Positions 24,743 to 33,081 of a stretch of DNA of 64,000 nucleotides are shown here, piece after piece. Positions within the stretch are counted from its first letter, which is position 1. Each line of letters starts with the position of its first letter. The position numbers and the translations under genes were made by a program. The stretch is from positions 1 through 64,000 of the forward strand of contig JBJHBW010000017.1 in NCBI GenBank assembly GCA_050485685.1, in the 5' to 3' direction. The notes under the pieces are model-generated. The model made no database searches. It had not been told where the DNA came from and saw nothing but the letters and a program-made list of their open reading frames with translations. Source of the stretch: JBJHBP01 sp050485685. Its GTDB lineage: Bacteria > Pseudomonadota > Gammaproteobacteria > Steroidobacterales > Rariloculaceae.

Positions 24743-25360
24743 ATGAAGCTCTATCACTCTGACAAAAGCCGTTCCACGCGAGTGCTCTGGTTGCTCGAGG
24801 AACTCGGGCTGAAATACGAAATCGAGCGGCTTCCTTTCGACCGCAAGGCGCTGCAGTCAGTGGATTACCTGCAGCTGAATCCTTTCGGCAAGGTGCCGGT
24901 GCTGGTCGATGGTGCCGTGACGATGTTCGAGTCTGTCGCGATCATCCAGTATCTGCTGAACCGTTACGGTGACGGCCGCTTCGAGCCGCCCATCATGTCG
25001 CCGCAGTACGGTGAGTATCTGCAGTGGATGCACTTCGGAGAATCCACGCTGATGGGGCCGGTCGCGCAGATTGCGCAGCATGCACTGCTGCTGCCGCCGG
25101 ATAAGCGCAGTCCGGAAATGGAGACTGCAGGCCGGCGTGCCTTCGCGCATTACGCCAGGGAGCTGGAGAAGCTGCTGGCGGGACGCAAGTACCTGGTCGG
25201 GGATGAATTCACCGCGGCGGATATCGTCATGGGCTATACGCTGGCGGGCGCACAGGACTTCGGGGCCGTCCCGGAGGAGTGCACTGCGCTGAAGGCCTAT
25301 ATTGCGCGCCTGAAGGAACGGCCGGCGTACCAGAAGGCTGCCGGTATCGCAGCGTCCTGA
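24743..25360 (+). CDS. Glutathione S-transferase family protein
   Basis: A 205-residue cytoplasmic protein with an N-terminal thioredoxin-like domain (MKLYHSDKSRSTRVLWLLEE) and an all-helical C-terminal domain containing YLVGDEFTAADIVMGY, the usual GST N-capping region. The glutathione-activating residue is probably one of the serines in DKSRSTR; LNPFGKVPVL carries the cis-proline and FESVAII the gamma-glutamyl-binding Glu-Ser. It conjugates or reduces substrates with glutathione; which one is unknown. A GGGAG lies 12 bases before the ATG, a long spacing. It follows ddl by 61 bases in the same direction and ends before a hairpin at 25411-25440. Confidence 0.9.
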   Translation: MKLYHSDKSRSTRVLWLLEELGLKYEIERLPFDRKALQSVDYLQLNPFGKVPVLVDGAVTMFESVAIIQYLLNRYGDGRFEPPIMSPQYGEYLQWMHFGESTLMGPVAQIAQHALLLPPDKRSPEMETAGRRAFAHYARELEKLLAGRKYLVGDEFTAADIVMGYTLAGAQDFGAVPEECTALKAYIARLKERPAYQKAAGIAAS

Positions 25361-25410
25361 CAGCCTGCGGGGCGCGCCGCAGCGACTGCATGCACGCTCC
25401 TGAGGTCGGC

Positions 25411-25440
25411 GCCGCGCCGCGATGATGTGCGCGGCGCGGT
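25411..25440. terminator. Hairpin between the GST gene and tRNA-Ile/rpoD
   Basis: A 10-bp perfect stem, CCGCGCCGCG/CGCGGCGCGG, with an 8-base loop sits between converging transcripts: the GST gene from the left and the rpoD-tRNA unit from the right. There is no T tract on either side, so termination is plausible but not certain. Confidence 0.5.
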
Positions 25441-25460
25441 GACAACCTGCAGGGGATGAT

Positions 25461-25537
<77 letters not shown>

Positions 25538-25543
25538 GGAGAA

Positions 25544-27376
25544 TCAGTCTTCCAGCAGGAAGCTGCGCAGCTGATCGGATCGCGAGGGATGGCGCAGCTT
25601 GCGCAGTGCCTTCGCCTCTATCTGCCGTATGCGCTCACGCGTGACATCAAACTGCTTGCCGACTTCTTCCAGCGTGTGGTCGGTGTTCATGTCTATGCCG
25701 AAGCGCATGCGCAGCACCTTGGCTTCGCGGGGAGTGAGACCGGCCAGCACCGCATGCGTGGTTTCCTTCAGTCCCGACTCGGTCGCCGAATCGATCGGTG
25801 AGGACACCGCGGTGTCTTCGATGAAGTCGCCGAGGTGCGAATCCTCGTCGTCGCCGATCGGTGTTTCCATGGAGATCGGCTCTTTCGCGATCTTCAGCAC
25901 CTTGCGCACCTTGTCCTCGGGCATCTCCATGCGCTCGGCCAGTTCGTCCGGCGTCGGCTCGCGTCCCATCTCCTGCAGCATCTGCCGCGAGATGCGGTTG
26001 AGCTTGTTGATCGTTTCGATCATGTGCACGGGAATGCGGATCGTGCGCGCCTGGTCGGCGATGGATCGTGTGATCGCCTGGCGGATCCACCACGTGGCAT
26101 AGGTCGAGAACTTGTAACCGCGACGGTATTCGAACTTGTCGACCGCCTTCATCAGACCGATGTTGCCTTCCTGAATCAGATCCAGGAACTGCAGGCCACG
26201 GTTCGTGTACTTCTTCGCGATCGAGATCACGAGGCGGAGATTGGCTTCCACCATCTCCTTCTTCGCGCGTCGTGCCTGGGCTTCGCCCATCGAGATCTGT
26301 CGATTGATCTCCTTGATCTCACCGATCGTGAGGCCGGAAATCGTCTCGGTCTTCTGCAGGCGCTTCTGGGCGCGCAGGATGTCGTCCTTGAGCTTGGCCA
26401 GCTGCGAGGAATGCTTGCGCTTTGAGCGGATGTGCTTCTCAACCCACTCGAGGTTGGTTTCATTCTTCGGGAAACTGGCGATGAAGTCCTTGCGCGGCAT
26501 CCCGGCATCACGAACGCACAGGGCCATGACCTGGCGTTCCTGTGAACGGATGCCATTGATTGTTTCACGCAGTTGAGAAACCAGCTGCTCGAACAGTTTG
26601 GGTGCGAGCTTCAGTTCCATGAAGTCGGCCGTCAACGCCTTCAGCGCCTTCTTCGTCGCAGCGCCCTTCACGCCAGCTTCGGACAGACCGTCCGTGTAGC
26701 GTTTGAAAAGACGCTTCAGTTTCTTGATGCGCTTTGCGACTTCCTCGGGATCCGGTCCGGTATCGGTGGTGGAACTGGAATCGTCGTCATCGTCGCTGTC
26801 GTCGTTGTTGTCCGAACGTGCCGCGGGTTCGGCAATCTGTTCGTTCGGATCGATGAAGCCGACGATGATGTCCTGCAGCCGCGCTTCTGAGCGCGTGAAC
26901 TGATCATGATTGTCGAACAGCAGGTCCAGCGTGGGTGGAAACTGCACCAGCGCGGTACGCACCTGATCCAGACCTTCCTCGATACGCTTGGCGATACGGA
27001 TCTCGCCTTCGCGTGTCAGCAGTTCCACGGTGCCCATCTCGCGCATGTACATGCGCACCGGATCGGTGGTGCGACCGAACTCGGCATCGACGGTGGCCAG
27101 CGCGGCGGCGGCCTCGTCGGCCGCGTCATCATCGTTGGCGACCGCAGCGTCCGACAGCAGCAACGATTCGGCATCGGGTGCTTTTTCATACACCGTAATG
27201 CCCATATCGTTGATCATGTTGACGATGTCTTCGATCTGCTCGGGATCGACGATGTCACTGGGCAGATGGTCATTGACCTCACCATAGGTGAGATAGCCCT
27301 GTTCCTTGCCTTTCGCAATCAGCAGCTTCAGCTGCGACTGGCGCTCGTCTTCCTGGTGCTGGGCGGGATTATCCAT
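25544..27376 (-). CDS. rpoD: RNA polymerase sigma factor RpoD (sigma-70)
   Basis: The 610-residue primary sigma factor, which directs RNA polymerase to housekeeping promoters. The order is region 1.1 (KGKEQGYLTYGEVNDHLP), region 1.2 (DPVRMYMREMGTVELLTREGE split by normal residues), a non-conserved acidic spacer with a Asp/Ser run (DNNDDSDDDDDSSS), region 2 (EGNIGLMKAVDKFEYRRGYK, TYATWWIRQAITR), region 3 and region 4 (REAKVLRMRFGID, EVGKQFDVTRERIRQIEAKA). All core- and promoter-contacting segments look intact. It is the last protein gene of the rpsU-yqeY-dnaG-rpoD unit on the - strand, with tRNA-Ile after it. Confidence 0.98.
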   Translation of the reverse strand: MDNPAQHQEDERQSQLKLLIAKGKEQGYLTYGEVNDHLPSDIVDPEQIEDIVNMINDMGITVYEKAPDAESLLLSDAAVANDDDAADEAAAALATVDAEFGRTTDPVRMYMREMGTVELLTREGEIRIAKRIEEGLDQVRTALVQFPPTLDLLFDNHDQFTRSEARLQDIIVGFIDPNEQIAEPAARSDNNDDSDDDDDSSSTTDTGPDPEEVAKRIKKLKRLFKRYTDGLSEAGVKGAATKKALKALTADFMELKLAPKLFEQLVSQLRETINGIRSQERQVMALCVRDAGMPRKDFIASFPKNETNLEWVEKHIRSKRKHSSQLAKLKDDILRAQKRLQKTETISGLTIGEIKEINRQISMGEAQARRAKKEMVEANLRLVISIAKKYTNRGLQFLDLIQEGNIGLMKAVDKFEYRRGYKFSTYATWWIRQAITRSIADQARTIRIPVHMIETINKLNRISRQMLQEMGREPTPDELAERMEMPEDKVRKVLKIAKEPISMETPIGDDEDSHLGDFIEDTAVSSPIDSATESGLKETTHAVLAGLTPREAKVLRMRFGIDMNTDHTLEEVGKQFDVTRERIRQIEAKALRKLRHPSRSDQLRSFLLED

Positions 27377-27501
27377 AGGATGCCGTATTCCTCTTGGGTC
27401 AGGTCAGGCGAATCAAACAATCCAGTTTACCCGAATCCACCCGTTCCGGCCAGTAGGAAACGCGGCTTCACGGGACGGGCAACCGGCTGATTTCGCACGC
27501 G

Positions 27502-29196
27502 CTATTTGTTTAGACCACGCTGAAGGCGGTTTTTCATCGCTTCGCGGCTCATTTTTTCGCGATTCTCGCGGACCAGCCTCTCCAGGCTGTCCGCAAGCAC
27601 CGCCGGCGCGGCTTCGGCGTCGTCCAGCGGCAAGGCTGCCGCCAGCCGTCCCAGGTGTCTGCCTTCGGGGTCGTCCCGGAACCGTTCAAGCAGCGTCGCA
27701 CTGCGAATGTCGGGGCGCTCCCTGACGACTTCAAGCAGGCGTCGCAGCAGGTCGCTGCCCGGTTGGCGGAGGTCTTCAAGGCCTGCAATGGCGGGCAGGT
27801 TCGCGCCCGCGGACGGATAGTGCACGAGCAGCGTGATGGCTTTGCGTACCAGCGTGGAGCGGGTGCGCGGGGTCGCCCGTTCAGCCTGCGACGGTGGTTC
27901 GTCACTGCGGTCGGTGTCCAGCAGCGACTCCACACGTGCCGGCGCAAGCTCTGCGGCTGCGGCCAGTTCGCTGATCAGCAGCTCGCGGTAGACGCCGGCA
28001 GGCAGCCGCGCCAGCAACGGCCGTGCCAGCGTGATCAGCCGCGCGCGCCCGTCTGCGCTTGCAAGGTCGGTCTGGCTGCGCAGGGTGTCCAGCATGAAGG
28101 TCGACAGCGGCAGGGCCTGCGCCATGCGCTCGCGAAATGCATCGGCGCCGGCGGAGCGGACCAGCGAATCAGGATCTTCCCCCTGCGGCAGCAGCAGGAA
28201 CTTCAGCTCCACGTTGCCACCGCCATACGGCAGCACGGTCTCCAATGCGCGCCAGGCGGCCGCGCGGCCGGCGCGATCGCCGTCGAAACAGAACACCACG
28301 CGGCGCGCCAGTCGGGTCAGGCGTCGCACATGATCGGGCGTGGTTGCGGTGCCAAGTGTAGCGACTGCGCCTGCTATGCCATGCTGCGAGAGGCTGGCGA
28401 CATCCAGGTACCCCTCCACGACGATCAGTTCGTCACTTCGCGATTGCTGCTGACGCGACTCGTAAAGGCCATACAGCGCCTGGCCCTTGTGGAAGACCGG
28501 TGTCTCCGGCGAGTTCAGGTATTTGGGTTCACCGTCGCCGATCACGCGGCCGCCGAAGCCCAGAATCTGACCTCGCGCGTCACGGATCGGAAACATGATG
28601 CGGTCGCGAAACCGATCGTAACGGCGACCCTGCTCGTTTTCTATGACCAGGCCGGCAGTGCACAGTTGCGAGACTCGCGTTGCGCTTGTGCCCAGTGCCG
28701 ACAGCACGGTGTCCCAGGCGTCCGGCGCATAACCCAGGCCAAAGTGTCCCGCGGTCTCACCATCGATGCCGCGCCGCTTGAGGTATTCGATTGCATGCGG
28801 AGTCTCACGCAGCAGGCGGCGATAGATCTGATCGGCCTCGCGCAGCACGGCGATCAGCGCCCGGTTCTCGTCGGCCTGCTGGTCCCGCTCTTCGCCGCTG
28901 TCCGGCACTTCCAGTCCCAGGCTTTCGGCCAGCGTCTCGATGGCTTCCGGAAAGCTCAGGCCCTCATGGTTCATCAGAAAGCCGATGGCCGTGCCGTGGG
29001 CGCCGCAGCCGAAGCAGTAGTAGAACCCTTTCTCCGGACTGACGGTGAAGGAAGGTGTCTTCTCGTTATGGAAGGGGCAAAGGCCCTTATAGTCGCGGCC
29101 GCCCTTCTTCAGCGACACGCGCGCTCCAATCACCTCGACCAGGTCGGCCCTGGCGATCACTTCGTCGATGAAGGCTTGCGGAATACGCCTGTTCAT
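27502..29196 (-). CDS. dnaG: DNA primase DnaG
   Basis: Makes RNA primers at the replication fork. The protein is 564 residues, close to the 580 of E. coli. The N-terminal zinc ribbon reads CPFHNEKTPSF then YYCFGCG; the TOPRIM catalytic core has VVEGYLDV and CFDGDRAGR with the metal-binding acidic residues; the C-terminal helicase-binding domain is less conserved, as usual. The start ATG puts the zinc ribbon at its normal position (about residues 40-65). It sits between yqeY and rpoD in the macromolecular-synthesis operon, 125 bases from rpoD and 143 from yqeY. Confidence 0.98.
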   Translation of the reverse strand: MNRRIPQAFIDEVIARADLVEVIGARVSLKKGGRDYKGLCPFHNEKTPSFTVSPEKGFYYCFGCGAHGTAIGFLMNHEGLSFPEAIETLAESLGLEVPDSGEERDQQADENRALIAVLREADQIYRRLLRETPHAIEYLKRRGIDGETAGHFGLGYAPDAWDTVLSALGTSATRVSQLCTAGLVIENEQGRRYDRFRDRIMFPIRDARGQILGFGGRVIGDGEPKYLNSPETPVFHKGQALYGLYESRQQQSRSDELIVVEGYLDVASLSQHGIAGAVATLGTATTPDHVRRLTRLARRVVFCFDGDRAGRAAAWRALETVLPYGGGNVELKFLLLPQGEDPDSLVRSAGADAFRERMAQALPLSTFMLDTLRSQTDLASADGRARLITLARPLLARLPAGVYRELLISELAAAAELAPARVESLLDTDRSDEPPSQAERATPRTRSTLVRKAITLLVHYPSAGANLPAIAGLEDLRQPGSDLLRRLLEVVRERPDIRSATLLERFRDDPEGRHLGRLAAALPLDDAEAAPAVLADSLERLVRENREKMSREAMKNRLQRGLNK

Positions 29197-29339
29197 ACCG
29201 GGGTTGGGCCGAGTTCAAGCGGGATGCCAGTGGTGCAGTGCTGGGCGCGATCATAGCAGCTGCACCCGCGCCTGCCCGACGCGGTCGACAGCGTGGCGCA
29301 AGGGAGGCCGGAGGCGGGGCAGGGTGGTTGGGTGTCGGG

Positions 29340-29798
29340 TCAGTTGTCCGGATCGTCGGCCAGCGCGGCGCGCACCCGCCTGCTGGCGTCGCCCATGTCC
29401 ACGCGCCCGGCGGCGCGGGATTTCAGTGCGGCCATGACGCGGCCGGTATCCTTGATGCTGGTGGCACCGGTCTCGTCAATGATCTGCGCAACCAGCTCGT
29501 CGAGCTCGTCATCGCTGAGTGATTCAGGAAGATAGGTCTGCAGGATCTCGATCTCGGCAGCTTCCCTGGCTGCCAGATCCTCGCGCGCACCCGCCTGGTA
29601 CTGGGCTATGGAATCGCGACCCTGCTTGACCATCTTCTCAAGCACGGCCAGTACGCCGGCATCGTCCAGCGGTCGGCGCGAATCGACCTCGCGCTGCTTG
29701 ATCGCAGCCACGGCCATACGCAAAACGCCCAGGCGCGACTTGTCGCCTGCGCGCAGCGCGTCCTGCATATCCTGCTGTAGGCGTGCCTTCAGAGACAT
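29340..29798 (-). CDS. yqeY: GatB/YqeY domain-containing protein
   Basis: A 152-residue soluble helical protein. The ATG at 29798 (MSLKARLQQDMQDAL) is chosen over a TTG three codons earlier because it matches the family start. Conserved wording includes RLGVLRMAVAAIKQREVD and the C-terminal TSIKDTGRVMAALK, the tail domain shared with the GatB subunit of the tRNA amidotransferase. That domain is thought to contact tRNA; the function of free-standing YqeY proteins is unclear. It lies between rpsU and dnaG, an arrangement seen in pseudomonads and many other Gammaproteobacteria. Confidence 0.94.
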   Translation of the reverse strand: MSLKARLQQDMQDALRAGDKSRLGVLRMAVAAIKQREVDSRRPLDDAGVLAVLEKMVKQGRDSIAQYQAGAREDLAAREAAEIEILQTYLPESLSDDELDELVAQIIDETGATSIKDTGRVMAALKSRAAGRVDMGDASRRVRAALADDPDN

Positions 29799-29857
29799 CG
29801 CGGGCAACCGGAAGGTTTGGGACGGACTCCGTTCAGCGCGGCCGCTGCTGCACGCGC

Positions 29858-30073
29858 CTAGTAAAGGCGCTTGCGCCTCGCGGCACTGCGCGATGAACGT
29901 TTCAGATGCCGCTTGACCGCGGCGGCCTTCTTGCGCTTGCGTTCCTGGGTGGGTTTCTCGTAAAACTCACGCCGCCTCAGCTCGGTGAGCACACCGGCCT
30001 TCTCGCACGCACGCTTGAACCGCCGCAATGCGGCATCGAAATGTTCGCTCTCTCTTATACGAACGCTGGGCAT
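29858..30073 (-). CDS. rpsU: 30S ribosomal protein S21
   Basis: The 71-residue S21 protein of the small ribosomal subunit. The start is MPSVRIRESEHFDAAL at the ATG 30073, giving exactly the E. coli length; the frame reads 14 codons further upstream but this is leader. An AGAGGA ribosome site is just upstream. The body is strongly basic (RKRKKAAAVKRHLKR) and ends RKRLY. S21 contacts the anti-Shine-Dalgarno region of 16S rRNA and aids initiation. It heads the macromolecular-synthesis operon and is expressed from the promoter at 30126-30155. Confidence 0.97.
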   Translation of the reverse strand: MPSVRIRESEHFDAALRRFKRACEKAGVLTELRRREFYEKPTQERKRKKAAAVKRHLKRSSRSAARRKRLY

Positions 30074-30125
30074 TCGATCCTCTCGGAAACAAAGAAGCCG
30101 GCTGGTGCCGGCCACAGGGCTGGTA

Positions 30126-30155
30126 ATCTTAGCGTCTGGTGGTGCCGGATGTAAA
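30126..30155 (-). promoter_or_regulatory. Sigma-70 promoter of the rpsU-yqeY-dnaG-rpoD operon
   Basis: Read on the - strand, TTTACA (plus 30150-30155) is a 5-of-6 match to the -35 consensus. After an 18-base spacer comes TAAGAT (plus 30126-30131) as -10. Transcription would start near 30119, about 46 bases before the rpsU ATG. It lies in the divergent space shared with tsaD. Confidence 0.7.
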
Positions 30156-30231
30156 GATGCCGGCCACCACGAACCACGGTTATGGCGCCCGGTATGGCAG
30201 CGCCGGGCTTACAGGAGGCCAGATCCGGATC

Positions 30232-31275
30232 ATGCGCGTACTGGGAATTGAAACGAGCTGTGACGAAACCGGCGTCGCAATCTATGACAGCGACCGCGGG
30301 CTGGTGGCGCAGGTGCTGGCCAGCCAGATCGCACTGCACGCACAGTTCGGCGGCGTCGTACCGGAACTGGCGAGCCGCGATCACATCGCGCGGCTGGCCA
30401 CGATGGTCAATGACGTGCTGGCCCAGGCAGATCTTGAACGGCGAGACCTGGATGCGATCGCGTATACGGCCGGACCCGGGCTGGTCGGTGCGCTGATGGT
30501 CGGCGGATCGTATGGCTGCGCGCTCGCCTACGGGCTCGGCATACCGGCGGTGCCGGTGCACCACATGGAGGGCCATCTGCTGGCCAGCATGCTGGAAGAC
30601 GATCCGCCCGCTTTCCCGTTTCTCGCGTTGCTGGTGTCAGGCGGGCATTCACAGCTGGTCGCGGTCCAGGGGCTGGGGCGCTACCGCATCATAGGCGAGA
30701 CGCTGGACGATGCCGCCGGCGAAGCCTTCGACAAGGTGGCGCGTCTGCTGTCGCTGCCGTACCCCGGCGGGCCGGCGCTGGCCGCGCTGGCAGAGGCCGG
30801 TAATCCGACCCGGTTCAGCTTTCCGCGTCCGTTGCTGCGCCAGGGACTGGATATGAGCTTCAGTGGCCTGAAGACGGCCGTGCGGCTGGCCGTTCAGACC
30901 TGTCAGGCGGAAAGCGGCAGCGGTGACGGCGCGCTGAGCGATGCCGTTCGCGCGGACATCGCCGCATCCTTCCAGGCGGCCGTCGTCGATACGCTGGCCG
31001 GAAAATGCGCGCGTGCGCTGGAAGAGACGGGGCTTGAGCGACTGGTCATCGCCGGTGGAGTGGGCGCCAACAAGTCGCTGCGGGCGGAGCTTGCGGCGAT
31101 GGGCGCAAGCCGTGGTGTACGCGTGTACTATCCCCGCCCGGCGCTGTGTACCGACAATGGCGCAATGATTGCCTATGCCGGATGGTGCCGGGCACGCGAG
31201 CACGCACAGCAACCGCCGCGCATCATGGCGCGCCCGCGCTGGCCGCTCGATGAGCTGCAGCCGCCGGCTGTCTGA
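30232..31275 (+). CDS. tsaD: tRNA N6-threonylcarbamoyladenosine transferase TsaD
   Basis: With TsaB and TsaE it transfers threonylcarbamoyl to A37 of tRNAs that read ANN codons. The conserved start MRVLGIETSCDETGVAI is the ATG at 30232, with AGGAGG 13 bases upstream; the 31 codons before it are not conserved. The 347-residue ASKHA-fold protein has the metal-binding HHMEGH (His111, His115), LVSGGHSQL, GETLDDAAGEAFDKVAR and the C-terminal CTDNGAMIAYAG with the second metal ligand Asp. The gene is divergent from rpsU, as in E. coli, and its stop is followed after 11 bases by folB. Confidence 0.98.
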   Translation: MRVLGIETSCDETGVAIYDSDRGLVAQVLASQIALHAQFGGVVPELASRDHIARLATMVNDVLAQADLERRDLDAIAYTAGPGLVGALMVGGSYGCALAYGLGIPAVPVHHMEGHLLASMLEDDPPAFPFLALLVSGGHSQLVAVQGLGRYRIIGETLDDAAGEAFDKVARLLSLPYPGGPALAALAEAGNPTRFSFPRPLLRQGLDMSFSGLKTAVRLAVQTCQAESGSGDGALSDAVRADIAASFQAAVVDTLAGKCARALEETGLERLVIAGGVGANKSLRAELAAMGASRGVRVYYPRPALCTDNGAMIAYAGWCRAREHAQQPPRIMARPRWPLDELQPPAV

Positions 31276-31286
31276 GGATGACTGCA

Positions 31287-31649
31287 ATGGACAAGATCTT
31301 TCTTCGCGAGCTGAAACTGGAAGCCGTCATCGGTATCTTCGAGTGGGAACGCTGCATCCGGCAGACGGTGTCGCTGGACCTTGAAATGGCGATCGATGCG
31401 CGTCGGGCCGCGGAGACGGACTCCACCGATACCGCCCTCAACTACAAGGACGTCGCCAAGCGTGTGATCGCGTTTGTCGAAACGTCCAGCTTTCAGCTTG
31501 TGGAATCACTGGCTGAAGCCATCGCGGCGATCGTCATCGACGAGTTCAGCGTGCCCTGGGTGAAGGTCACCGTGACCAAACCCGGTGCCATCGAAGGTTC
31601 TCGTGCGGTGGGTGTGGAGATAGAGCGCAGCGCAGCGTCGACGGGTTGA
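31287..31649 (+). CDS. folB: Dihydroneopterin aldolase
   Basis: Splits dihydroneopterin to 6-hydroxymethyl-dihydropterin and glycolaldehyde in folate synthesis. The protein is 120 residues from the ATG at 31287, chosen over the ATG at 31278 because GAGG is 9 bases upstream and because family members begin MD-IF. The wording KLEAVIGIFEWER, LNYKDVAKRV, and VKVTVTKPGAIEGSRAVGVEIER is typical, with the catalytic Lys in the KPGA segment and the pterin-anchoring Glu in LVESLAE. It lies in a tight tsaD-folB-folK run and its product is the substrate of FolK, encoded 7 bases later. Confidence 0.96.
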   Translation: MDKIFLRELKLEAVIGIFEWERCIRQTVSLDLEMAIDARRAAETDSTDTALNYKDVAKRVIAFVETSSFQLVESLAEAIAAIVIDEFSVPWVKVTVTKPGAIEGSRAVGVEIERSAASTG

Positions 31650-31656
31650 TCGCTTC

Positions 31657-32229
31657 ATGGCCGCCATCGCCACAGCAGGACATGCGCCCGTATTCGTTGG
31701 CGTAGGCAGCAACATCTATCCGCAACGCAACATTGAGCGAGCCTGCGTGCTGTTGAATGAAGCCTTCGGACCCCTGCGCATTTCCAGCGTCTATCGCAGC
31801 GCACCGGTAGGTTTCGATGGCGCAGACTTTCTGAATCTGGTGATCGCGCTGGATAGTGACGCAGGACCCGATGCGGTGGAGACGGTGCTGTCGTCTATCG
31901 AACAGGCCAGCGGTCGACGCCGCGAGGGGAACGGTCCGGATTCACCGGTCTCGGGTTCGCGTACGCTGGATCTGGATCTGCTGCTCTACGGCCGCACGGT
32001 CGATCCCTCGCGGCGGCTGCCGCGCGCGGATGTGCTGTGTTACGGATTCGTGCTGGCGCCCCTGGCGGAGCTGGCGCCGCAGTTGCGACATCCGGTCACC
32101 GGTCAGCGCATCGCCGATGTATGGCGCGAACGCGCGCCTGAGCTGCCAACGCTTGAGAATGTGGGCAGTGCAGGTGACGTCACCAGCCTACGCTGCGACC
32201 CCCGTCCACCGCGAGAATCTGGCCGCTGA
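31657..32229 (+). CDS. folK: 2-amino-4-hydroxy-6-hydroxymethyldihydropteridine pyrophosphokinase
   Basis: Transfers pyrophosphate from ATP to hydroxymethyl-dihydropterin, the step after FolB in folate synthesis. The protein is 190 residues. It shows FVGVGSNIYPQRNI at the start, SSVYRSAPVGFDGADFLN in the pterin site, and the signature SRTLDLDLLLYGR with the two Asp that bind magnesium. The C terminus (from about residue 150) is longer than usual and its last 50 bases overlap the end of the converging FolM-like gene, so the tail may be under two constraints. The start ATG at 31657 lies 7 bases after folB. Confidence 0.95.
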   Translation: MAAIATAGHAPVFVGVGSNIYPQRNIERACVLLNEAFGPLRISSVYRSAPVGFDGADFLNLVIALDSDAGPDAVETVLSSIEQASGRRREGNGPDSPVSGSRTLDLDLLLYGRTVDPSRRLPRADVLCYGFVLAPLAELAPQLRHPVTGQRIADVWRERAPELPTLENVGSAGDVTSLRCDPRPPRESGR

Positions 32230-32959
32230 CGTAAGGCGCATCGCGCACCAGAAACACGACTGCGGTCGCGATATCCGACGGGCTGCCGGCGCGTTTCAGC
32301 GGCACCTGCGCGATGATGCTCTGTTGCACTTTCTCCGGCATGCCGTCTTCCGGCCAGAGAATTGCGCCCGGCGATACACCGTTCACGCGAATCTGGGGAC
32401 CTAAGTCCTTGGCCAGCGACCGTGTCAGCATCGCAAGTCCCGCCTTCGCGGGGCCGTACACCGTGTGATCTCGCAGCGGCCTTTGTGAGTGCACGTCGAC
32501 GATGTTGATGATGACGCCACGTGCGGCTTTCAGATGCGGCAGTGCCGCCTGCGCCATGAACAGTGGCGCCTTGAGGTTGCTGTCGATCAGATCGTGCCAC
32601 TGCGCCTCGGTAACGGTACCCAGCGGTGTGGGGTAGAACGTGGACGCGTTGTTGACCAGGATGTCCAGTCGGCCGGTGCGTGCCGTCACATCGGCGACCA
32701 GCCCGTCGATGGCTTTGACGTCGCGCAGGTCCGCCCCCAGCGCGAACGCGGAGTCGGGCCGCAGGGCATTGAGTTCACTCGCCAGCGCGTCGGCCGGTGC
32801 CGAGGAGCGGAAATAGTGAATGGCAATACCGGCTCCGGCCTCATGCAGGGCGCGGACGATCTCGGCGCCTATGCGCTTGCCGGCACCGGTGACCAGGGCC
32901 CACTGCCCGGTCAGTGAGTTTGCGGACTGAGTATCGGCCACGAATGACTCCACGCGCAT
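32180..32959 (-). CDS. folM: FolM-like short-chain dehydrogenase/pteridine reductase
   Basis: A 259-residue SDR protein. The cofactor loop is TGAGKRIGAEIV; the Arg after the glycine-rich loop is typical of NADPH-using pteridine reductases. NNAS follows, and the active-site motif is YGPAK (Tyr/Lys). The C terminus reads SGQILAVDGGRS. FolM reduces dihydromonapterin to tetrahydromonapterin and, weakly, dihydrofolate. The position beside folB and folK, and the RIG loop, support a pterin substrate, but a general SDR role cannot be excluded. Its 3' end overlaps folK by 50 bases, tail to tail. Confidence 0.83.
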   Translation of the reverse strand: MRVESFVADTQSANSLTGQWALVTGAGKRIGAEIVRALHEAGAGIAIHYFRSSAPADALASELNALRPDSAFALGADLRDVKAIDGLVADVTARTGRLDILVNNASTFYPTPLGTVTEAQWHDLIDSNLKAPLFMAQAALPHLKAARGVIINIVDVHSQRPLRDHTVYGPAKAGLAMLTRSLAKDLGPQIRVNGVSPGAILWPEDGMPEKVQQSIIAQVPLKRAGSPSDIATAVVFLVRDAPYVSGQILAVDGGRSVGW

Positions 32960-33081
32960 GATGAATCTGCGCGCAAGGTTACACTATTCGCCGCAGACGC
33001 CATTGACCTGTTCGTTCCATTCGCGATGGCTGCGCGCTGGCTCATCCCTGCAATTCATGCAGTCCACGCAGGATCCGTAAC

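Noticed and set aside
27655..29256. 533-codon + strand frame opposite dnaG
   Set aside because: Antisense shadow; the - strand has full primase motifs.
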